64,000 nucleotides of DNA from Pseudomonadota bacterium. GTDB taxonomy: Bacteria > Pseudomonadota > Gammaproteobacteria > Burkholderiales > Rhodocyclaceae. The position numbers and the translations under genes were made by a program. Below are positions 9,650 to 17,829 of this stretch, piece after piece. Below the pieces are notes generated by a model. That model was not told where the DNA came from. It was given only the letters and a program-made list of their open reading frames with translations, and searched no databases. Numbering within the stretch: position 1 is the first letter of the stretch; each line of letters starts with the position of its first letter. Where the stretch lies: the NCBI GenBank assembly GCA_018241695.1, contig JAFEDH010000030.1:62001-126000 (forward strand), given 5' to 3'.

Positions 9650-11836
9650 ATGAGTGAAGTCATCCACGTAACGGTCGACGCCGACGGCATCGCCACGCTG
9701 CTGTTCGACCGCAAAGACAATGTCATGAATGTCATGGACATGAAGTTCATGACCGAACTGGAGGCCGCCGTGAAGCAGGTGGCCGCAGACCCTGCCATCA
9801 AGGGCGCCATCATCACCTCGGGCAAGCCGGTGTTCGCTGCCGGAGCCGATCTGAAGGACATGGAAGCGGCGCTCGAACGCAACCAGGATATTCCCCTGGC
9901 CGAGCGCGTGGCCCAGAACGCATCCCTCTCCACCCTGCTGCGCAAGATGGAAACCTGCGGCAAGCCCGTGGTCTGCGCCATCAATGGCACCGCCATGGGC
10001 GGTGGCACCGAACTGGCGCTGGCCTGCCACTACCGTGTGGTCGCCGACACCAAGGGCATCATGCTGGGCCTGCCCGAAGTCCAGGTGGGCCTGCTGCCCG
10101 GCGGCGGCGGCACGCAGCGCGTGCCGCGCCTGGTGGGCATCCAGGCCGCCATGGGGGTGGTGCTCGAAGGTCAGGCGCTGTCCGCCGAGAAGGCGCTCAA
10201 GATGGGCCTGATTCACAAGGTGGTGCCGCAGGATCAGTTGCTCGGCGAGGCCAGGCGCTGGCTGCTGGAAACGGGCGACCCGGTTCAGCCCTGGGACAAG
10301 AAAGGATTCAAGGTGCCTGGCGGCGCCGGCCCCATGGCTCCCGCCGTGGCCCAGATGCTGGTGGTCAGCAACGCCATGATCCAGGCCAAGACCTTCCACA
10401 ACCTGCCCGCGCCCAAGGCCATCCTCTCCTGCCTCTACGAAGGCCCGATGCTGCCCATGGACAAGGCCCTGGCGGTGGAAGCCAAGTATTTCACCCTGTT
10501 GAGCCTGGACCCGGTGTCGCGCAACATGATCCGCACCCTGTTCGTGAACAAGGGCAAGGCCGACAAGCTGATGCACCGTCCGGAAGGCGTGCCCAAGACC
10601 ACGTTCAAAAAGATCGGCGTGGTCGGCGCCGGTCTCATGGGGGCCGGCATCGCCTACACCTGCGCCAAGCTGGGTATCGAGGTGGTGCTGGTCGACCGCG
10701 ACCAGGTCGCCGCCGACAAGGGCAAGGCCTATTCCGCCAAACGTCTGGAAAAGGATATCGCCAAGGGCCGCATGACCCGGGAAAAGGCCGATGCCATCCT
10801 TGCCCGCATCCACTCCGGCGCCGACTATGCGCCGCTGGCCGATGTGGAGATCGTGGTCGAGGCGGTGTTCGAGGATCGCGGCATCAAGGCCGACGTGACG
10901 AAGAAACTCGAAGCCGTGCTGCCCGCGCATGCGGTGATCGCCTCCAACACCTCGGCCTTGCCCATCACCGAGCTGGCCGAGGCGGGTGCCCACCCCGCGA
11001 ACTTCATCGGCATGCATTTCTTCTCGCCGGTGGAACGCATGCCGCTGGTGGAAATCATCTGCGGCAAGCAGACCTCCCCTGAAACCCTGGCCCGCGCCCT
11101 CGATCTGGCGCAGGTGATGAAGAAGACCCCCATCGTGGTCAACGACGGCCCCGGCTTTTTCACCAGCCGTTTCATCGGCGCCTATGTGAATGAAAGCCTC
11201 ACCATGGTCACCGAGGGTGTGAATCCGGCCCTGATCGAGAATGCTGCCAAAATGGCCGGCATTCCCGTCGGCCCGCTCACCGTGTCCGACGAGATCGGTC
11301 TCGATGTGGCCTATCACGGTGGCCAGCAGCGCAAGAAGGATGCGGGGGCAGCCTTCAAGGAATCACCTACCTTCCGCCTGGTGGAAAAACTGGTGGGTGA
11401 TCTGGGTCGTCATGGCCGCAAGAATGGCAAGGGTTTCTTCGAATACGCCGCGGACGGCAGCAAGAAGCTGTGGTCCGGGCTGGCGGCGCTTTATCCGCGC
11501 CTGCCGCAGCAGCCTTCCGTCGATGAGGTCAAGGCCCGCATGCTGTTCTCCCAGCTGGCCGATGCGGCCAGGGCCATGGAGGAGGGCGTGCTGCGCGATC
11601 CTGCCGATGGCGATGTCGGCTCCATTCTCGGGGTGGGTTTCCCGGCCTATCTCGGCGGCCCCTTCGCCATGATGGACACCCTGGGCATTCCGCAGGTGGT
11701 GGCCGAATGCGACCGCCTTGCCGCCGCCTATGGCGAACAGTTCGCCCCTCCCCGGCTGCTGCGCGACATGGCCCGGGCAGGGCAGACATTCCACGGCCCC
11801 AACCGGCTGGTACCCCCCGCACTGAAACAGGCCTGA
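9650..11836 (+). CDS. Enoyl-CoA hydratase / 3-hydroxyacyl-CoA dehydrogenase fusion (FadB/FadJ-like)
   Basis: Bifunctional beta-oxidation protein of 728 aa. Residues 1-190 form a crotonase domain with the oxyanion segments AAGADLKDME and GTAMGGGTELAL. The NAD-binding 3-hydroxyacyl-CoA dehydrogenase domain starts at about residue 322 with GVVGAGLMGAGIA and includes the catalytic FFSPVERMPLVEI and NDGPGFFTSR segments, followed by the C-terminal helical domain. It hydrates enoyl-CoA and oxidises the L-3-hydroxyacyl-CoA. It probably forms a complex with the thiolase immediately upstream. Gene symbol is withheld because fadB and fadJ cannot be told apart by eye. Confidence 0.94.
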   Translation: MSEVIHVTVDADGIATLLFDRKDNVMNVMDMKFMTELEAAVKQVAADPAIKGAIITSGKPVFAAGADLKDMEAALERNQDIPLAERVAQNASLSTLLRKMETCGKPVVCAINGTAMGGGTELALACHYRVVADTKGIMLGLPEVQVGLLPGGGGTQRVPRLVGIQAAMGVVLEGQALSAEKALKMGLIHKVVPQDQLLGEARRWLLETGDPVQPWDKKGFKVPGGAGPMAPAVAQMLVVSNAMIQAKTFHNLPAPKAILSCLYEGPMLPMDKALAVEAKYFTLLSLDPVSRNMIRTLFVNKGKADKLMHRPEGVPKTTFKKIGVVGAGLMGAGIAYTCAKLGIEVVLVDRDQVAADKGKAYSAKRLEKDIAKGRMTREKADAILARIHSGADYAPLADVEIVVEAVFEDRGIKADVTKKLEAVLPAHAVIASNTSALPITELAEAGAHPANFIGMHFFSPVERMPLVEIICGKQTSPETLARALDLAQVMKKTPIVVNDGPGFFTSRFIGAYVNESLTMVTEGVNPALIENAAKMAGIPVGPLTVSDEIGLDVAYHGGQQRKKDAGAAFKESPTFRLVEKLVGDLGRHGRKNGKGFFEYAADGSKKLWSGLAALYPRLPQQPSVDEVKARMLFSQLADAARAMEEGVLRDPADGDVGSILGVGFPAYLGGPFAMMDTLGIPQVVAECDRLAAAYGEQFAPPRLLRDMARAGQTFHGPNRLVPPALKQA

Positions 11837-11895
11837 TGCCACCCGGAGCGGCTGAGAGGCCACTCCGGGGCATCGCGCCGACTGGAAACGATTGC

Positions 11896-13518
11896 ATGGA
11901 TACATTCGATTACGTCATCGTGGGTGCCGGCTCGGCCGGCTGCGTGCTGGCGGCACGGCTGAGCGAGGATCCCGCGGTGAAGGTGCTGCTGCTGGAAGCA
12001 GGCCCGCGCGACCGCGATCCCCTGTTCAAAATCCCCGCCGGATGGGGCAAGGTGTCTTCCGATCCCCGCTATGCCTGGCTCTACCGTACCGAAACCCATG
12101 CCGCATTCACCGGGCATCCGATGACCATGCCGCGTGGCCGGGTCATGGGTGGCAGTTCGACCATCAATGGCATGGTGTATGTGCGCGGTCAGCCCGCCGA
12201 CTACGATCAGTGGGCCGAAATGGGTGCCGAGGGCTGGAGCTGGCGGGATCTGTTTCCCTATTTCAAGGCGCTGGAGGACTGGGCGCCGGGCGCCGATACC
12301 TACCGTGGCCAGGGCGGCCCGCTCAAGGCTTCGCCCCTGATGGAGCAGCCTCATCCGCTGAGCCGGCTCATCATGCAGGCCGCCCAGGAAGCGGGATTGC
12401 CCTTCAATGCCGATTACAACGGCGCCAGCCAGGAGGGCGTGGCCTGGACCCAGCTGAGCGCCCGCAACCATCAGCGCTGCTCCGCCGCGCATGCCTACCT
12501 GCATCCGGTGCTTTCACGTCCCAATCTGAAGGTGGAGACCGGTGCGCTGGCGACACGGCTGTTGTTCGACGGCTTGCATGCTGTGGGTGTCGAGTACCGC
12601 CAGGACGGTGTGCTGCGCGAGGCGCGCGCCGGTCGTGAGGTGCTGCTGTCCGGCGGCGCCATCAATACCCCCCAGTTGCTGCTGCTTTCGGGCATTGGCC
12701 CCGGCACAGGGCTGCAGAAAATGGGCATTCCCGTGGTCGCCGACCGCGCCGGCGTCGGCGCCAACCTGCAGGACCACCTGGTGGTGCCCGTTGCCTTCCG
12801 CCTCAAGGCCGGCGCACCGAGCATGAACCGTGAACTGGGCGGGCTGGGCATGATCGCCACGGTGCTCAAGTTCCTGCTTGCCAAGCGCGGCCCCATGAAC
12901 ATGCCCGCCGGCGAAGTCAGCATCTTCTGCCGCAGCACACCGGACAAGGCGCGACCCGATCTGCAGTTCCATTGTCTGCCGCTCAGTGGCGACATGGAGG
13001 CGAAGTACCGCGATGGTGTGGACAAGCCGCATCGCACGCCGGGAATGACGATCGCACCCTATCCCATGCATCCCCGGTCACGGGGCAGCGTGACGCTGAA
13101 TTCCACGAGCCCCGAGGATGCTCCCCGGGTGGACCCCAACTATCTCGATCACGAGGATGACTGGCAGGCCACCTTCAATGGCATCGAATGGGCACGCCGC
13201 ATCGCCCGCGCGCCTGCCCTGGCGCCGTGGGTGGATGCCGAACTTTATCCCGGAGCGGAAACCCGCACCGACGAGGCTCTGCGCCACGCCATCGCCCACG
13301 GCACCTCCACCGGCCACCATCCCATTGGCACCTGCCGCATGGGGCGTGATGCCGACTCGGTGGTGGACAACGAACTGCGTGTGCGCGGCGTGGAAGGCCT
13401 GCGCGTAGTGGATGCCTCAGTCATGCCCTGCCTGATCTCCGGCAACACCAACGTACCCACCATCGCGATCGCCGAACGGGCGGCCGACCTCATCCGCGGT
13501 CGTCGTCCCCGCGTCTGA
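11896..13518 (+). CDS. GMC-family FAD-dependent oxidoreductase (choline/alcohol dehydrogenase type)
   Basis: FAD-dependent alcohol oxidation, 540 aa. The N-terminal FAD-binding motif VGAGSAGCVLAARLSED starts near residue 9. GMC signatures GGSSTINGMVYVRG and SGGAINTPQLLLLSGIGP are present, with a catalytic His near 475 (GHHPIGTCRMG) and Asn near 517-519 (SGNTNVPT). I start it at 11896, where homology begins and GGAAACG lies upstream; the frame is open further upstream over unrelated sequence. It probably oxidises a hydroxyl on the growth substrate or an intermediate rather than choline, since no betaine genes are nearby. Confidence 0.92.
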   Translation: MDTFDYVIVGAGSAGCVLAARLSEDPAVKVLLLEAGPRDRDPLFKIPAGWGKVSSDPRYAWLYRTETHAAFTGHPMTMPRGRVMGGSSTINGMVYVRGQPADYDQWAEMGAEGWSWRDLFPYFKALEDWAPGADTYRGQGGPLKASPLMEQPHPLSRLIMQAAQEAGLPFNADYNGASQEGVAWTQLSARNHQRCSAAHAYLHPVLSRPNLKVETGALATRLLFDGLHAVGVEYRQDGVLREARAGREVLLSGGAINTPQLLLLSGIGPGTGLQKMGIPVVADRAGVGANLQDHLVVPVAFRLKAGAPSMNRELGGLGMIATVLKFLLAKRGPMNMPAGEVSIFCRSTPDKARPDLQFHCLPLSGDMEAKYRDGVDKPHRTPGMTIAPYPMHPRSRGSVTLNSTSPEDAPRVDPNYLDHEDDWQATFNGIEWARRIARAPALAPWVDAELYPGAETRTDEALRHAIAHGTSTGHHPIGTCRMGRDADSVVDNELRVRGVEGLRVVDASVMPCLISGNTNVPTIAIAERAADLIRGRRPRV

Positions 13519-13545
13519 CCCTGAATTCTCCAGGAGGTAAAACGA

Positions 13546-14634
13546 GTGAATTTCGATTTTTCCGATGACCAGCGACTGCTGCAGGAAGCGGTGTGCAAGA
13601 TGCTGGCCGAGACCAGCACCTCCGTCGAGGTCCGCCATGTCCTCGAAGGCCGCAAACCCTATTCGGATGGCGTCTGGCATAACCTGATCGGGATGGGCGC
13701 GGCCGCTGCGGCCATTCCTGAAGCCTACGACGGCGCCGGCCTCGGTTATCTCGAGCTGTGCCTGGTGGCGGAGGAAGCCGGCCGGTATCTGGCCGCCGTG
13801 CCCCTCTCGTCCACCTTCTATCTGGCCGCCGAAGCGATTCTGCATGGCGGCAGCGAAGCCCAGAAGCAGCGCTGGTTGCCAGCTATCGCCCGGGGCGAGC
13901 TGATCGCCACCGCTGCCCTTGGCAGCCGCGAAACCTATCTCGGTCAACCGGCGCTCGTCTTCGACGGCAAGACGCTCAACGGCACCCTGCCAGTCCTCGC
14001 CGACGGTGCTCTCGCCGGGCTGCTGGTGGTGCGCGTCGGCGACGATCTGGTGGTCGCGGAACTCAAGGGTGCCGGAGTGACGTGCGAAGCCTTGCCTTCC
14101 CTGGACCCGACCCGACCCTATGCCCGCCTCGGCCTGTCCGCCGTGCCAGCCGAAAAGCTGGCTGCTGCTCCCGGTGCTGTGGTGGCGCAGCGGGTGCTGG
14201 ATGGCGCCGCCGTACTGCTGGCTTTCGAGCAGGTGGGGGGTGCCGCCCGCATCCTCGACATCTCGCGCGAATACTCTCTGGAACGCAAGGCCTTTGGCCG
14301 TCAGATCGGCAGCTTCCAGGCCCTCAAGCACAAGATGGCCGACATCTATACCCGCAACGAACTGGCGCGCGTGCACGCCTACTACGGTGCCTGGGCCCTG
14401 TCGTCCGATGCGCCGGAACTGGCCCGCGCCGCTGCTGCCGCGCGTGTGGCGGCAACCACTGCCTTCAACTTCGCGGCGGAGGAGGGTATCGAGATCCACG
14501 GCGGCATCGGCTTTACCTGGGAGATGGACTGCCATCTCTACTACCGTCGCGCCCGCCATCTGGGCCAGCTGCTGGGCAGCGAACACCAGTGGCGTGCCCG
14601 GCTTGCCGCTGAACTGATCAAGGAGGCCGCGTAA
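13546..14634 (+). CDS. Acyl-CoA dehydrogenase family protein (short partner of a pair)
   Basis: FAD-dependent acyl-CoA dehydrogenase of 362 aa starting at GTG with a near-perfect AGGAGG 8 bases upstream. The C-terminal ERKAFGRQIGSFQALKH and IEIHGGIGFTWEMD segments are family signatures. The middle domain is divergent and lacks the usual TEPxxGSD segment, which the next gene does have. Adjacent unequal acyl-CoA dehydrogenase genes often encode alpha2beta2 heterotetramers in steroid catabolism, with FAD-binding residues shared between subunits. By inference this is the subunit with the degenerate middle domain. It is followed after 15 bases by the second subunit. Confidence 0.9.
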   Translation: MNFDFSDDQRLLQEAVCKMLAETSTSVEVRHVLEGRKPYSDGVWHNLIGMGAAAAAIPEAYDGAGLGYLELCLVAEEAGRYLAAVPLSSTFYLAAEAILHGGSEAQKQRWLPAIARGELIATAALGSRETYLGQPALVFDGKTLNGTLPVLADGALAGLLVVRVGDDLVVAELKGAGVTCEALPSLDPTRPYARLGLSAVPAEKLAAAPGAVVAQRVLDGAAVLLAFEQVGGAARILDISREYSLERKAFGRQIGSFQALKHKMADIYTRNELARVHAYYGAWALSSDAPELARAAAAARVAATTAFNFAAEEGIEIHGGIGFTWEMDCHLYYRRARHLGQLLGSEHQWRARLAAELIKEAA

Positions 14635-14649
14635 GCGGCGGAGGACGTC

Positions 14650-15876
14650 ATGGATTTTCGTGATACACCTGAAGAAGCCGAATTCCGCGCCCAGGTTCGT
14701 GCCTGGCTGGCCGCCAATGGACAGAAACGCAACAGCGCCGACGAGACCTTTGGCGAAGGACTCGACGACGCCGCCAAACTCGCCGCCGCCAAGGCCTGGC
14801 AGGCGAAGAAGGCCAAGGCCGGCTATGCCGCGATCACCTGGCCGAAAGAGGCCGGCGGGCTGGGCGGCACGCCGATGCAGCATGTCATTTACCAGCAGGA
14901 GGAGGCCGCCTACGTGGTGCCGGGCATGATCTTCGAGGTCAGCATCGGCATGGGCCTGCCCACGGTGATGATGTGGGCCGCACCCGAACTCAAGGCCCGC
15001 TTCCTGCGTCCCGGTATTTCCGGGCAGGAGATCTGGTGCCAGCTTTTCTCGGAACCCGCAGCCGGTTCCGATACCGGAGGCATCCGTACCCGTGCCGAGA
15101 AGCAGGGCGAAGAGTGGGTGATCAGCGGCCAGAAGGTGTGGACCTCCGGCGCCCATTTCTGCGACTACGGCATCCTGCTCACCCGCACCGACTGGGACAA
15201 GCCCAAGCAGGAGGGCCTGACCATGTTCATCGTGGACATGAAGGCCCCCGGTGTGGAGATCCGCCCCATTCACCAGATGTCGGGTGATTCCGAATTCAAC
15301 GAGGTGTTCTTCACCGACGTGCGCATCGCCGACAAATACCGTCTGGGTGAAGTGAACGGCGGCTGGAAGGTGATGCTCAGCACCCTGATGCAGGAACGGC
15401 TCTCGGTCGGCGGCAACCTGCCTACCGACCTGCACCGTCACCTGATCGCCCTGGCCCGCAAATGCCAGTGGGACGGCCACCCGGCCCTGGAGGATGCCCG
15501 TGTGCGTGATCGTATTGCCGATGCCTACCTGCAGCAGCAGGGCGTGGGGCTGATCATTTCCCGTGGCCTCACGGCCCTGTCCAGAGGCAAGACTCCCGGC
15601 CCCGAAATGGCCATCACCAAGCTGGTGGCGGCCAAGGCCATGCAGGATATCTCCGCCTTCGCCCTGGAACTGGCCGGCCCCGAAGGTATGGTGGGCTTCG
15701 AGGCGCTGGGCAACGATTGGCGCTACATGCAGCGCCTGTGGCTGGGCTCCCCCGGCGCCCGCGTCGCCGGCGGCACCGACGAGGTGCTGCGCAATGTGGT
15801 GGCCGAGCGCGTGCTGGGTCTGCCCGGTGAAATCCGCACCGACCGCAAGGTGCCTTTCCGCGAACTGGCGGGCTGA
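14650..15876 (+). CDS. Acyl-CoA dehydrogenase (long partner of a pair)
   Basis: Introduces the alpha,beta double bond into an acyl-CoA; 408 aa. The middle domain has the canonical FSEPAAGSDTGG and GQKVWTSGAHFCDYG segments. The C-terminal SPGARVAGGTDEVLRNVVAER is the family signature close to FAD. It is translated directly after the shorter acyl-CoA dehydrogenase (15-base gap) and the pair probably forms a heteromeric enzyme. The chemistry is secure but the chain length or ring substrate is not visible. Confidence 0.93.
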   Translation: MDFRDTPEEAEFRAQVRAWLAANGQKRNSADETFGEGLDDAAKLAAAKAWQAKKAKAGYAAITWPKEAGGLGGTPMQHVIYQQEEAAYVVPGMIFEVSIGMGLPTVMMWAAPELKARFLRPGISGQEIWCQLFSEPAAGSDTGGIRTRAEKQGEEWVISGQKVWTSGAHFCDYGILLTRTDWDKPKQEGLTMFIVDMKAPGVEIRPIHQMSGDSEFNEVFFTDVRIADKYRLGEVNGGWKVMLSTLMQERLSVGGNLPTDLHRHLIALARKCQWDGHPALEDARVRDRIADAYLQQQGVGLIISRGLTALSRGKTPGPEMAITKLVAAKAMQDISAFALELAGPEGMVGFEALGNDWRYMQRLWLGSPGARVAGGTDEVLRNVVAERVLGLPGEIRTDRKVPFRELAG

Positions 15877-15890
15877 GGCCCGAGGAAACG

Positions 15891-16568
15891 ATGATGAATG
15901 TGACCGAAGCTGTCCGCTCCCGCGCCGCCTGCCGCGCCTTTCTCGACCGGCCGGTGCCGGCGGCGGTGCTGCGCACCCTGGTGGAGACCGCCCTGCGCGC
16001 GCCGTCAGGTGGCAACCTGCAACCCTGGCATGTGCATGTGCTGACCGGGGCCGCCAAGGCCCGTCTCACGGCCAGCGTGATGGAAGCTTTTCAGCGTACT
16101 CCCGCCGGCGAGCCGGACCATGATCCGCAGATCTACCCGGAGCCTCTGGGTGAACCTTACAAGACCCGCCGCGCCGTCTGCGGCGCCATGCTCTACGACG
16201 CCCTGAAAATTCCCCGGGAAGACAAGATGGGCCGCATCCGCCAGGCGCTGAAAAACTACGAGTTCTTCGGCGCGCCCGTGGGCCTCATCTTCACCGCGCC
16301 CGCCGGCATGGTCGAAGGACAGGCGGTGGATATGGGCATCCTCATGCAGACGGTGATGCTGCTGGCCCGGGAGCAGGGGCTGGACACCTGTCCCCAGGCC
16401 ATCTGGCGCATGTGGCCGAAAGCCATTGCCGCGGCGCTGGGGCTGGGTGAGGGCATCCATGTGCTGGGCGGCATGAGCCTGGGCTATGCCGATGCGGCAT
16501 CCCCGGTGGCCACGCTGAATATCCCGCGCGATGGCCTGGATGTCCTCGCCACTTTCCATTCCGAATAA
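15891..16568 (+). CDS. Nitroreductase-family FMN flavoprotein
   Basis: FMN-dependent NAD(P)H oxidoreductase fold of 225 aa. The N-terminal RSRAACRAFLDRPV and LRAPSGGNLQPWHVHVL segments are the FMN-phosphate binding signature, and LGGMSLGYAD near the C-terminus completes the FMN pocket. Either ATG (15891 or 15894) can serve; GAGGA at 15882-15886 fits 15894 slightly better. In catabolic clusters such proteins may reduce enones or nitro groups. Here the position between acyl-CoA dehydrogenases and a CoA transferase suggests reduction of a pathway intermediate, which is inference. Confidence 0.87.
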   Translation: MMNVTEAVRSRAACRAFLDRPVPAAVLRTLVETALRAPSGGNLQPWHVHVLTGAAKARLTASVMEAFQRTPAGEPDHDPQIYPEPLGEPYKTRRAVCGAMLYDALKIPREDKMGRIRQALKNYEFFGAPVGLIFTAPAGMVEGQAVDMGILMQTVMLLAREQGLDTCPQAIWRMWPKAIAAALGLGEGIHVLGGMSLGYADAASPVATLNIPRDGLDVLATFHSE

Positions 16569-16590
16569 GCCGCACCACGAAAGGCATTTC

Positions 16591-17778
16591 ATGGCGACGA
16601 AACCGCTGCAAGGCGTCAAAGTTCTCGATTTCACCCAGCTTCTGCCCGGCCCGATGTGCACCATGCATCTGGCCGACATGGGCGCCGATGTGCTCAAGTT
16701 CGAACCGCCGGGCAAGGGCGAGGCGGCCCGGGGTGGCGGCATGGGCGGTTCGGGCATTCCGCAGTTCTTCATGGCGGTGAACCGCAACAAGCGTTCGCTG
16801 GCCATCAATCTGCGTGCGCCCGGCGCCCGTGATGTGGTGCTGGATCTGGCCCGTGAGGCCGACGTTCTGGTGGAAGGCTTTCGCCCCGGCGTGATGGCCC
16901 GCCTTGGCCTGGGCTACGATGATCTCAAGGCCGTCAATCCACGACTGGTCTATTGCGCGATCACCGGTTATGGCCAGGATGGCCCGTTTGTCGAACTGGG
17001 TGGCCACGACATCAACTATCAGAGCTACGCCGGCATCCTGGAGCAGAGCGCGCCCGCGGGGGGTCGGCCGCATCCGGGCAATTTCCAGATCGCCGATCTC
17101 GCCGGCGGGGCGCTTTCCGCCGCCATGGGCATCCTCGCCGCGCTGTTCGACGCGCGGCGCAGCGGCCAGGGCCGTTTCGTCGATATCTCCATGACCGATT
17201 GCGCGATGGCGCTCAACATCCAGCCTCTGGCCGGCTTCAACACCTATCGGCGAACGGTGCCGGCAGGCCATGACACGCTCACCGGCGCGCTGCCCTGCTA
17301 CGGCACCTACGAGACAGCCGACGGCCGTCACCTTGCCGTCGGAGCCCTCGAACCCAAGTTCTGGCATGCCTTCTGTGAAGCGATCGATCGTCCCGATCTG
17401 GTGAAAAGCGGCTGGGCCAGCGGCAAGGATGGCGTCGCCGTGAAGGAGCAACTGGCCACCCTGATCCGGAGCAAGACATTGGCGCAATGGACCGGAATCT
17501 TCGCCGGTGCCGACGCCTGCGTGAGTCCCGTACTGCGGGTGGATGAAGTGCTCGATCACCCGCTCACGAAGGCGCGCGGCATGGTGGTGCAAACCCCGAT
17601 GCCGGATGGTGGCAGCGTTCCCTATTACGCATTCCCGGTGAAGATGAGCGACTTCACCTTCACGCTTGACCGCGAACCGCCCGCTCTCGGGCAGCACAAC
17701 GAGGAAGTGTTGCGCAGCCTTGGGTATGACGATGCCGCGCTTGACACGCTCAGGCGCGACGGCGCGCTGCCCGCCTGA
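16591..17778 (+). CDS. CaiB/BaiF-family CoA transferase, alpha-methylacyl-CoA racemase-like
   Basis: Family III CoA-transferase fold, 395 aa. The motif GHDINYQSYAG matches the GHDINY catalytic-Asp segment of alpha-methylacyl-CoA racemases, and QIADLAGGALSAAMGILAAL resembles the following racemase block. I therefore favour epimerisation of a 2-methyl-branched acyl-CoA over CoA transfer. That activity is needed to degrade isoprenoid side chains by stereospecific beta-oxidation. Start chosen at 16591, where homology begins with AAAGG upstream, so it does not overlap the nitroreductase gene. Sits between nitroreductase and acyl-CoA ligase. Confidence 0.88.
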   Translation: MATKPLQGVKVLDFTQLLPGPMCTMHLADMGADVLKFEPPGKGEAARGGGMGGSGIPQFFMAVNRNKRSLAINLRAPGARDVVLDLAREADVLVEGFRPGVMARLGLGYDDLKAVNPRLVYCAITGYGQDGPFVELGGHDINYQSYAGILEQSAPAGGRPHPGNFQIADLAGGALSAAMGILAALFDARRSGQGRFVDISMTDCAMALNIQPLAGFNTYRRTVPAGHDTLTGALPCYGTYETADGRHLAVGALEPKFWHAFCEAIDRPDLVKSGWASGKDGVAVKEQLATLIRSKTLAQWTGIFAGADACVSPVLRVDEVLDHPLTKARGMVVQTPMPDGGSVPYYAFPVKMSDFTFTLDREPPALGQHNEEVLRSLGYDDAALDTLRRDGALPA

Positions 17779-17829
17779 CGACGGCCACAACCCTGTGTGT
17801 ATTCACCTTCAAAGATTTCCGGAGAGCCC

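Noticed and set aside
9605-11317. 570-residue open frame opposite the FadB-like fusion
   Set aside because: His/Gly-rich shadow of a confirmed gene with no domain.
11707-11895. N-terminal extension of the GMC oxidoreductase
   Set aside because: It overlaps the end of the FadB-like gene and homology begins only at the ATG at 11896.
13417-15480. 687-residue open frame opposite the acyl-CoA dehydrogenase pair
   Set aside because: Shadow of two confirmed genes; no signal, domain or ribosome-binding site.
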